Source of the DNA: Lenzites betulinus
Taxonomy: Eukaryota > Basidiomycota > Agaricomycetes > Polyporales > Polyporaceae
Direction: 5' to 3'
Assembly (NCBI GenBank): GCA_022264855.1
Contig: JABYQU010000008.1
Span: 496,001-560,000, forward strand
Length of the DNA: 64,000 bases
Part shown: in pieces, positions 54,432 to 64,000 of the stretch
Numbering within the stretch: the first letter of the stretch is position 1
How the letters are laid out: every line of letters starts with the position of its first letter
Notes under the pieces: model-generated
What the model was told of the DNA's origin: nothing
Seen by the model: only the letters and a program-made list of their open reading frames with translations
The model's database searches: none
Made by a program: the position numbers and the translations under genes

Positions 54432-55045
54432 ATGTCTCTTGTCAACCTCTTCAACGACCAGTTCTTCAGCGAGCCGTTCTCCGAGTTCGACCGTCTCTTC
54501 GACGAGGCCTTCGCTCGGCGCACCGGCGGCGCTACTCCCAACGGGAACAACCAGCTGCAGTCCCAGCAGCACCCCAACAGCGCGCCTCGCGTCCTGCGCC
54601 CGAGGTAAGTCCCTCCCCCAAAAAAGCACGCTTAGCAACACATGCTGACGCATGCACCTACAGAGTCGACGTGCACGAGGACAAGGAGAAGAACCTCGTG
54701 AGCGCGACGTTCGAGCTCCCGGGGATCAACAAGCAGGACGTGAACATCGACCTCCGGAACAACGTTCTCACCGTCTCGGGCGAGACGAAGGCCGAGTCCG
54801 AGAAGCAGGAGAACGGCTACGTCGTCCGCGAGCGGCGGTTCGGCCGCTTCGCGCGCTCGCTCGCTGTTCCCCAGGGCGTTAAGGTAGGCTCGATTTTCCT
54901 TTCATAATTTGCGACCTGAATGGATGCTGACTGAGGTGTGTCGTAGCCTGAGGAGATCTCTGCGGCGATGGACAACGGCGTCCTGACCGTTACGTTCCCG
55001 AGGCAGACGGCGGAGCAGCAGCCTAAGAAGATCACCGTTGCTTGA
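54432..55045 (+). CDS. Small heat-shock protein, HSP20/alpha-crystallin family
   Basis: This is an ATP-independent chaperone. Three exons (54,432-54,604, 54,664-54,883 and 54,947-55,045) encode 163 residues. The N-terminal arm is MSLVNLFNDQFFSEPFSEFD, followed by a Gln/Asn-rich stretch. The alpha-crystallin domain starts at VDVHEDKEKNLVSATFELPG and has NNVLTVSGETK, RFGRFARSLAVP and the conserved DNGVLTVTFP. The tail lacks a clear IxI motif (KKITVA has Ile-Thr-Val). The length is normal, and the upstream HSE fits heat induction. Confidence 0.93.
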
Positions 55046-55436
55046 GCGGTTTTCTCTAGCTGCAGTCCAATGTCCAAAATCCAGCTTCACCAAACAGCCT
55101 CTCTTCTCAGTCGCTGTCTACTTGTTCTCCCCTTCATATCCTCTTTACGACTGCTTTCAGCCCCATCGTCGCCTGTAATCTCGCTGTATCAATAGTTACT
55201 CGCTTGTAAATATACCGTCGTGTTCTCTTACAGCTGCATCAGCGGTGCGAGGTCACGCCATGGAAATGACACAAACCATCACTAGAAATATTTTATACGC
55301 AGACTATTACAGCGGAAGGCTCAGGACAAGACACACAGGATCGAGCATATGTGAGCGTAGCGTACTATGCGAGAGCAAGATAAGTATACGACGGAACACG
55401 GGGGCGGCAGTCGCCTCTAGTCAAGCACACAACAGA

Positions 55437-58400
55437 CTAGTCGATCTCGATGATGTCCAAGTCCTCCTCGATCTCCCCCTCGCGGTCGAGCATGAGCAGC
55501 CCGTCTTCCTCCAAACGTCGCTTTTTGCTCGGGGTGAACGGAGGTTTGGCCGTCCCCGTCCCGGCGTCCGTGCGCGAACGCTTTGCCGATGGCACGTCGA
55601 TCTCCTCGATGTCGTCGTCCGGCGCAGAACGCTTCTTTCCCGCTAGTACCGGTGGTGGTGGTGGCGTAGGCGTCGCGGGGCGCGGCTTCTCCCTACGCGG
55701 AGGAGTAGGAAGCGGGTCGGGCAAGATGAGTGCCGGTCCGTCTACAGGATGGTTCGGCCTAAAATTTACAAAAACCCATCAAAATTATACCCTCAATCAG
55801 ATAGATAAAACGACATACGAAAGGGGGCTGATGGCGACCTGGATCGTCGCGTACTCGCCGTCCTCGTCCACGATCGACAAGAACTTCCCGCGCGTGACGT
55901 TCAGGCTCTCGAGCGTGCGGTCGTCGTTCTCGTCCCAGTCCGGGTCGCTCAATATGCGTTTATCCTCGTACACGCTCACCTCCACCGGCCCGTCGCGCTC
56001 GCCGTCCCCATCAGCCTCGCTCCCGTCAGCAGCGGCCCCGTTTATGCTGCCGCTACTGCCGCTGACAACGCGCCCAAGGACGCCGTCGACGACCTCGCGA
56101 AGTGTGACGCGCGCGGGGTCGCAGCGCACCTCGGTGTACGTGTCACGACAGACGCCGCATGCGGGGTTCGACGCGCACATCGTGATCGCGCTGAGGGGCA
56201 TGCTCGGCTTGAACTGCACGTGCACGTTGCGCAGAGCAGAGTAAGTGCGGCGGAGGAGGTGTAGGGCCTGCAGAACGATGAGCCCTGCGATGATCGCGTT
56301 TGTCGTGGCGATGGCGGGGATGATGTTGCCCGCCATTTCTGCGTGAAGAGGAACGTTGAGGTCGGCGCATGCAAAACAGTTGAGAGTTGAAGGCTCACCT
56401 TTGACTTCCCACCGACTCTTTCCTGGGATGCCGTATGCCGCGGAGCGCAGGTTAGCGGAGGCTGTTACGAAGTCGAGCGTGTCATCGTCGTCCTTGTCAA
56501 ACGAGATAGTGTCCTCTCCGGCCCGCAGTCGCGCAGCCAGTCGCTCAACACTGTGATAACGGTTCAAAAAAGCCTGCCACGACGCAATGCTTCTCAGACA
56601 CTCACCTCGAGACAAACAGCTCCACGTTGTCTTGCAACGACAGCGCGCGCTGGTCCTTCAGCTTAGCGGCGCCAGCCGCATTCGACGAGCTCGGAATGGT
56701 ACCGTTTCCGTTCAGCTGCTTCTCCGTAGCGGAGCTGCCTGAACCTGAAGCGTTGTTGTTCTGTGGGGCGCTTGTTCCATTTTGGGAAGTGCGCGGGGAG
56801 AGCACAAACGTCCCAGCGCGAATCCCGTCGAAGTCCAGAGGGGTAGGTGGGGCTCGGGACCGCCACATGTCCGCCATCGAGAGCAGGTTGAGGACGTCCG
56901 CGTGGAATACCTGTGACATATGTGAGCGAACGAGCGTCTTGGCAGGCAGAGTGGACACCAAGACGATGGTTGACGCCCCAGCTGGTCAGCAGCGAGAGGA
57001 TACAGACCTTGTCAAACACCAACTTGGCGGCACTAGATGACGAGTTTTCACCGCTAGATGGCGAACGAAGGGCTGAGCGGACGGCTTTGAACGCTAATGC
57101 CTCCTTCCGGAGCGCTGCGATCTCATTCGCTGTAGGCACGAGACACGTCAGTTCAAAATAGACTCTAGAAATAAAGCAAACTCGATGGTCATCCTTACCG
57201 TTCTCGCCCTGCTTCTCTGCTTCGTCTAGTTCCCCACCGGCGTCTTCATCCTCACCGAACAGTTGACTACATATTGTTATATCAGCGTCGCCGACGTCTC
57301 TTTGCTCACCATTGTTTTGAACTTACGGCATGAGATAACTCTTTGCCCACACAATGCAGTGTATTGGTTGTGACGGCGTCGAGCGAATCGTACACACAGG
57401 GAAGGTTTTGGGCGTCGGCTTCGGGACGCAGTCGAAGCATTCGGCACGATCCTAGCAAATAATGCATTGTCAGTCAGACGCACTATGTCAGACAGGCAGA
57501 CCGCTTGCCCATACAGGCACACCCTGCGTGTGTCGGAGAAAGGCCCTACCTTGATGATTGGTTGCACTTGGCCTAGGTAGCCAGCGGTGCCGGACTCGAC
57601 CAACGGTACGTTGGCAGCCATGCACATTTTGTTGACATGTCGTCGTGCGTCTGAAGAAAAAAGATGGATCAGCACCCTACACCTTCAAAGTCGATTCCTA
57701 GATGCGCGCGTTGAGTCTTTAGTGAGCCTACAGCCAAGACGCACTGCCATGATGCCGGGGCTCCAAGCTCAGAGAAGCCCAAGTGGTACGGTTTGAGCAG
57801 TAAGGCAAACACACACTAGACATGCGCGATACGCCAAGTTGCTCTGCATATACTAGTCTTCGAGGGGGCGGCCACGTAAAATAAAATGGCACGCGCACCT
57901 TTAAGGAACGGAGTTCAAACACTTACCAAGGTTATCAAGCGCATTCAGCACGATGTCAAACCCACGGAACCAAGTAACGTCAAACTGAGGTTCTTTAATG
58001 TTGGCGTGTATGGGAGTGATCTTGACGTTGGGGTTGAAAGTAGAAGCTATCTTGGCCGCAACCTACGTCAAACGCGGCAGTCGCGTGGACGTGAGCCAAA
58101 GGCAATGGAATCCTTGTGGAAAATGCAAGAAGGATTGCGCACCAATGCTTTACTTTGCTTAATGTCTTTCTTCCTGAAGAGGAACTGACGGTTAAGATTA
58201 GAGAGGTCTATGGTGTCGAGGTCGAGTAAGGTAATGTCGCCAAAGCCAGTAAGAACGATATTCTTGACTAGACCGGAAGCAGTACTCGGTTAGCATTCTT
58301 CAATGCATATATCAAATGAAAACGCACGCAGTTCGCAACCAATTCCGCCTGCGCCGACCAGGAGAACCTTAGTTTGAGACAGCCGACCGTACAGCTGCTG

Positions 58401-58439
58401 GCCAAGAATGACCTTCGCGTGTGTGGACCTGCCGCTCAT
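55437..58439 (-). CDS. uba2: SUMO-activating enzyme subunit UBA2
   Basis: UBA2 carries the adenylation and catalytic-cysteine domains of the SUMO E1 heterodimer. From the ATG at 58,439 the N-terminus reads [19 protein letters not shown] and AGGIGCEL, the nucleotide-binding loop. Later exons give [20 protein letters not shown] and [11 protein letters not shown]. The catalytic Cys is in [16 protein letters not shown], and AKSYLMPQLFGEDE follows. The second half has PLDFD, a Ser/Asn-rich insert, [16 protein letters not shown] and [10 protein letters not shown] (zinc-ligand region). A ubiquitin-like domain and a basic C-terminal tail with NLS-like KKRR and an acidic end ([10 protein letters not shown]) follow. 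At least eight short introns are needed. All diagnostic motifs are present. Confidence 0.9.
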
Positions 58440-61400
58440 GTTATTCCCCGCTGCGTTACAGTTTTTACAGGGCCTTAGGCTCAGAGTACAACAGGAGAGC
58501 CTTGGAGATGCAGCAGGAAGAGAGCAGAGGGGCAAGTCACCACAATCAAGTCCGGCGTAGGATGCAAGCGCACGCGTGACGCGGTCCGCCCGCATCGCTT
58601 CGCGTGACGTTTACGTGACATAGCGCGTCCAGACCATCACGCGCCGTGTTTTGAGCGCCTACTTTTCGCCTACCTTTCTACCCTCACTCACGCAGCGATG
58701 TGGTAAGACACAGGGCTCGGTCTATCTTCTATTACCGCCAGTATCATATGAAGATACGACACGCAGAAGTCTTTTAGATCATACTGAACACGCATGTATG
58801 CTTGAGCAATAGCATCGACATGCTGACTTCAAATTCAAAAACTCGGTGTCTTAGCCTAGTTTGAATTCGCAGTGCAGGGCTTTGCGAATGGGAGTGTGCT
58901 ACTGTGAGGCCCGGGACTGAAGTACTGACATGTCAAGGATACCAATTCAAGGAAACAGCTGGCTACATTCGCAAGGTCTTGTTGCGTAGTTCCGTTCAGA
59001 AAACACATCTTCCGAATGCTGACACCTCTCCATAGGGCTGCCAAGCATCGTCCTCTCGACGGGATTGCGTGCATTTGGCGCGATCCTATTAGCGGTCCAC
59101 GAGATTCGATCCTAGTCAGATGTTTGCTGTGAGGGAAATGTTCTGAAAAGATATCCGTGGCAAACGTCGACCGGCCAGGATCCAATCTTGATTTTTTGAC
59201 CAGGCGTCTTCTCAGAGCGAACTCGTGCAACCTCGTTCGGACACGCCTTGTCTGGCGGCTACGGCCACTCCTTTCCCTCTTCTCGACAAACCCGCAATCC
59301 CTTCAAGGCGAGGCGCTCTGAACCTTCGAATGACAAAACATGCTGAGGCGACCATTGTCGGTCTAGGCGAATTCTTTGTCGCGCTATATATACATGTGCG
59401 TCCCATTCCGTTCGTATCCAGGGGTATATGACTATTGACATGCAGTTCACCCGCGCATATACAGCGGCCACTAAAGGATCAGAATATACCGTTATCCTCT
59501 TAGCGAAAACCACGCAGGGATTAGCGTTTCGGCCGCTGCGGTGGCGGTCTCGGTGGCCCCCGGCGGAAATATTGCAAGCCGTTCTTCGGCGTCGAATACT
59601 GAATATTCAATGCAATGTTCCAGGTACGTACTGTGCGCCATATGGCTCTAGATCAACTTCCCGTGTCCGGGCTGAAATCCCTCCGCCGAAGCTCTCCGCG
59701 CCGTCTTCCATCGCCGGAGTAATCAAAGATGCACGCCCTTCACGGGCTTCAATCACCTCTTCAAGGCGCCTTGGACAGCGCTCGGCATATCAGACAGCAC
59801 TCTCTTGAACGTTGGAACGACCGGCGACCTATAAGCGCGGTATGCGGTGCCAGCTTGAAGTCTAGATAGCCTCTGGACACCTTCTCTTCGCGGCGTGAGG
59901 CTTATCAGCTCGCAGAGGCAGCGTATGTGCCGAAGCGACGTCCCCGAGCATTGGCGCCTCCTGAGTGTCATACTCGCGATCACTTGCAGGACGACGTTCA
60001 ACTTGTAACTTACTGCCAGACGCAGGCGACACGTTGTTTGAATTTGGCCATGCTGTTCCCCGCGCGTTTCTGCCCGGCACAACCATTAGAGAACTTCAAA
60101 ATGGGGTTCTCGGTCTCTTCATGGCATCACGGTACAACTTGCAGCGCAATTTGTTACGACGGGCATCGAGTACAACGTGCACTCTGCATGTCAGCCTTTC
60201 CTTGTATCACTCTTTTCACACCATGCTTACCGATATTGTACCACAGGCCCGGAGCCCGGATACCCCTCCTCCATTCACCCGCGCGGCGTGCCTCCCTCCG
60301 ACCAGAGTTCGCTTCGCAGATCTGCACACGTTCCGGCGGACGTTATTCGGACGCGCTACGCCGTCCACGGAGCACGCCCCCGCCGGAAGCACCGATACAC
60401 GTCCCCCGAGGCCCAGGACGCGATTTCACTACGCCACCCCTCGGCCTCGCACGACTGACGTTCGCCGCAAAGGTGTCGCAGATCGCCGGGGTCCCGCCGA
60501 CGTGTGCTGACTGGCTGCCGGGCGTTGAGTATACATATACGTATATATCGATACACCGCAGGTGCGTTACGTAGTTGCGAACACGGAGGAAGAAGTTCCG
60601 TCTGATCGTCTGCCATCACAGCCATGATGAGAAAAAAATGCGAGAAGGCGTACGGCATCATGCTCGGACATAGGGATAATCGCACAGTATTCCGTAAGGT
60701 AACGGAATATCTCGCCGTCTGACATGTACAGTGACAGATTTCACCCTATTCGAATTGCCCGTTCGGATTCTTGGGCGACCTTGTGCAGACCTGCCCCGCT
60801 GAAAGCATCAGCCAAAAGATGTATCAGACACGGTCAAGGAAACCTCGCGCGATCCCGGCCCAACTTGGAGCGCCCCCAACCAACAAACCCATCCCATCAA
60901 ACACTCGCCACGCGAAGCCCTCGACACTCCACACCCACGTCCGCATCCCAACCGTTTCCACACCTGAACAAACGGCGAGCGCCCCGTGAGACTCCCCGGA
61001 CCTAATCTGCCCTCGGGGCCGCACCGTCCAGGAACCCGTCGTCGCTCGGGGCCCCCGGGGCCAGCATGGCCAGGCTTGGCGGCGTCGGTAGCCGATACCT
61101 CCAGCAAGCCCGCGAGGATTTTCCAGGCATCGCGGACTTGCGGACATGGCGGGCGTGTACGAGAGAACAGGGCAACGGAGCCTGGCTCGCGTCCGTTGCC
61201 TCTCTCACGAACAGCGTGCAAGGCCTAGACACGCCCATGCGCACGGAGCTCGGCCTCCTGGGGGTGCTTGTTCTCGCATGGCCGTCCGTCCTCCACATGC
61301 ATGGCCAGAATTGCCTCCGTCCGTCCGAACACGGCCCCGAAGTACACACGGGTCCGCAAGTGCCATCTCCATTCGCCGCCGCTCACGACTCGGAAACCAT

Positions 61401-63507
61401 GTCTTAGCGGCGCCCGGGCTCCTCGAGGAGGAGTCCCCGCCGACGATGACCTTATAGACTGACGCGCCGGTGTCCACTCAGAAGGTCACAAGACGACGTC
61501 TAAATGACAACCAGCCTCACCGCTCGTGCGCCTGGCACGGCGTCCTTCCATCATGCATGAGCTTCTCGACCGCCACGCGTCTCCACGGAGGGCTTCGGCG
61601 TATTGAATGTGGGTGGCGTAACAAACAGACTACGTTACCCCAAGCTCCTGCTCTCCACGGAGCGGCACGGCCAGATGATCTGTCGTGATCATGAGTACAA
61701 GCAAGCATTTGCGTTTGTCCTCCTCGCGATGACGTTCTACCAGGCCTGCTAAGACAACCACTGGTGGTACTTACAGTACAGCACCGTCATAGTTTGTTCA
61801 CCGGCGCCGCGAGCCCACTGGCACGCGCACACCACGCGTCCCCCAACCCTGCATACACGACCCGTATCCCCATATGCACCGTAATTACCATCCGAACCCC
61901 GATCATCCACTACCCTCTCCCGTCCTGACTCTCTTCCAAAATCATCTCCGTTCCACCCCGGCCGGCCCCCTCCTCTTTCCCCAACGTTCTCGGTCTCGTC
62001 CAAGTTCCCAAAATTAATCACACGCATCCCTCAGACACGCCCACTGGCACCCGCCGCCGGCCGCGCGCCGCATCAAAAGATTCAAACCCACTCCACCCTT
62101 CACACGCGTCCGCCCTGGCTGCAGCGTCTGCAACCCGGACGGCGAAAATCAATTCAGCGAGGCCCGCGCTCGCTGGCCGCTTCGGGCGCGGTTCTTCCCA
62201 GCGCAGGGAGAGGTGACGCGCGTATGAGGTCGTGCTGTGCCCGGCCCAGACCGCGGTCCTCCGCCTTCCTCCGCTCGCACTAGCGCGATGCTGTCATTAT
62301 GATTGTACGCGCGCGGCCATATCGCCATGGTAGCTATCGATTCGAGCTGGGCAGCGGGTTTGCGGTGGGTGTTCCTTGCGCGGAATTATAATAGCGTGCG
62401 ATATCAAAGTGTACGTATGTCGTGAAGTAAGCGGACTACTAGTACAAGGCGCGGCAGTGTAGGCAATAGGTGGACCGACACGAGCGGGATGGAGCACTTC
62501 AGCTCAAGCACGAGCACAAATTAAACTTAGACACGCTTACCGGGAGCAAAGCTTAGACCTCAGTCGAGCGGAATAGACTACTTCAGCTCAAGCACCCCAG
62601 CACCAACTATACTTAGACTCACAACGTTCATAACACACAGACCGGAAGCACACAGCCCAATAAAAGCAAGCGTTGTATAGCGCGTCGGCGCGTGGTATAT
62701 GCGATCGTATACGAGGCATCGGAAGCGACGTGTAGCAGGGAGGCAGGAGACAGGTGTCGACGCAGTGTCGCAGTGTACGTACGGCGCGACTCGGCAAGGA
62801 GCAAGTACAATATATGTATAGTGCGGTGATGGAGGTGGTCAAGACGATGCATGCAATGTAATACTAACAGGTTGAATGATGAATGAAGAACGGACGCGCC
62901 TGACGAGCCCGGCGCACGGCGCAGCAGCGTAAAAGAGGAGCGCGCCCCGCGGCCAGCCCGGGCAAGCAGGGCAGCAGCGACGGCGGGTAGAAGCAGCACG
63001 ACATAAACATACAGCAGTAACCGGAACAACACAGAAGAACTCCTGAGAAGCGGAGGCAAGCGGGCAAGCGTGGGGGCGTGGGGTGCACAACAACACAGTA
63101 CTAGAAGGACACGCACGCTAGAATCAGATCGTATGCAGCAAGAGGCGCACACGCGCGAGAGGCGCGCGACGTAAAGTTGGATGGGGGTTCGGGGTGTTCG
63201 TACAGTCTTGAAAAGGGATGGGGACACGAGGAGAGAGGAGAGGAGAGGAGGAGAGGGATGAGAAAATCTAGCAGCAAGTCGTGTGTGCGTATGCGTCTGA
63301 ATGCAACAGTGTCTAAGCGCGGCAGTCTTCGTGTCCGTATCATCAATTAGTCCGTGACAGGGTAGGAGAGGGAGGGGAGGAGGAGGGAGGAGCGGGAAAG
63401 GGGGCAGCCGTTTTCATGCGGGTCGTGTGTAGGCCGTCGCGGCCTCTAAATTTCCAGGCCGTCGAACTCGGAGGGGCGAAGGGGGAGGCAGCACGCCGCC
63501 GTGCGCC
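58440..63507. other. Five-kilobase region without a convincing gene
   Basis: An ATGTG followed by a good donor (GTAAGA) at about 58,698 could be a tiny first exon of a gene divergent from uba2, but nothing downstream extends it. Frames at 59,927-60,574 (plus) and 63,227-62,628 (minus, 199 codons) are low-complexity or motif-free and look like chance frames. The sequence at 62,500-63,400 includes purine-rich runs (GGAGAGGAGAGGAGG) and may be 3' untranslated or intergenic DNA of the GH16 gene. Confidence 0.4.
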
Positions 63508-64000
63508 TTAACAGCCCCCGAGCTTGTACATCCGCACATAGTCACTGCCACACAACCAGCAATCAGCTTCACGCGTTCCCGCAACACCGCCTCCACCATG
63601 CGCGGCACAAAACGAAAAGACGGGAGAGAAAGTGGGACAGTCTACTCACATCCGGAACGCACGGTCGTTCGCGTCCGACGGCCACGTCGCCGCCCAGTCG
63701 TCCTGCGCGTTCGCAAAGTCCCACATCGCGTCGCGCGAGCCGTCGAACCACGGCTTGTTGCCGACGTTATCGGGGAACCAGCCGCTCGTGCCGCCCGCAG
63801 CGAGGTCCAGGATCAGGTAGAACTCTGCACGGAGCGGAAAACGTCAGCACACAGCGCCCGCACGTCACGCGCCACACCGCGCCGAGGCGATAGAAGGCCG
63901 CGCAGCGAGGAAAACACACGCACCCTGGTCAAAGGGGGCCGCGGCGCTGCCGCCCTGCGCGGACCAGATGTCCTCGACGACGACCGCGACGGCAGAGCCG
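63508..64000 (-). CDS. GH16-type beta-glucanase, C-terminal part (runs off window)
   Basis: Three minus-strand exons join in frame: 64,000-63,924, 63,824-63,650 and 63,544-63,508. They read VEDIWSAQGGSAAAPFDQ, then EFYLILDLAAGGTSGWFPD, then KPWFDGSRDAMWDFANAQDD and DYVRMYKLGGC before the stop. The FYLILDLAAGG and DYVRMYK motifs and their order are typical of the C-terminal half of GH16 laminarinase/glucan-binding proteins. The catalytic ExDxxE motif would lie beyond the window edge. It is probably a secreted cell-wall or beta-1,3-glucan enzyme. Confidence 0.82.

Noticed and set aside
59927..60574. 215-codon plus-strand open frame
   Set aside because: No motif, no splice context, and frames of similar length are open in the other two plus-strand frames of the same stretch.
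62628..63227. 199-codon minus-strand open frame
   Set aside because: Composition is Leu/Arg/Ser low complexity with no motif, and several overlapping frames are open too. It looks like a chance frame in skewed sequence.

Overview
The window looks like nuclear DNA of a filamentous basidiomycete, most likely a wood-decay Agaricomycete. It is GC-rich. Its genes are split by many short GT-AG introns of about 50-75 bp, and they encode typical fungal families: GH71 and GH16 glucanases, a sedolisin, an iterative polyketide synthase, RAD17, UBA2 and a small heat-shock protein. No species is claimed. All exon joins were read by eye from splice sites, frame and family resemblance.

The left part (1-22.96 kb) is a mobile-element-rich island with few housekeeping genes. 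It starts with a complete GH71 alpha-1,3-glucanase (1.07-3.15 kb). Next is a multi-exon gene for an unrecognised protein with twelve C2H2 zinc fingers, made of four repeated three-finger modules (4.3-7.15 kb). A perfect 41-bp inverted repeat and a 1.4-kb TIR element follow. The largest element is a 7,058-bp DNA transposon (10,454-17,511) with an exact 8-bp target-site duplication; it carries one gene for a predicted 1,901-residue Ulp1-type protease/transposase fusion. After it come structured GC-rich DNA, an exon-like repeat array, a finger-less third copy of the zinc-finger family (minus strand, about 19.2-20.5 kb) and a 1,259-bp hAT-like non-autonomous element lying in the sedolisin promoter.

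The middle part (23-40 kb) holds ordinary genes. They are a sedolisin-type secreted protease, a tandem array with 90-134 bp spacing, a Ser/Thr kinase (minus), 3-hydroxyanthranilate dioxygenase (minus), the divergent checkpoint clamp loader RAD17 (plus), an unknown small gene, and two adjacent paralogous small hydrophilic proteins with the same three-exon structure.

The right part begins with a KS-AT-PT-ACP-TE polyketide synthase (39.8-45.4 kb, minus) that has no SAT domain and an apparent frame break in the thioesterase region. The second zinc-finger family copy follows (47.0-48.3 kb, plus, three fingers). Then come about 3.4 kb without a convincing gene, a small hydrophobic secreted-type protein, an HSP20 gene with heat-shock-type promoter motifs, the SUMO E1 subunit UBA2 (minus), about 5 kb with no convincing gene, and the 3' end of a GH16-type glucanase running off the right edge.

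The two strongest novelty candidates are the protease-transposase element with its intact ends and TSD, and the three-copy zinc-finger family, which spread with its own promoter and expanded by repeated phase 1-1 exons.
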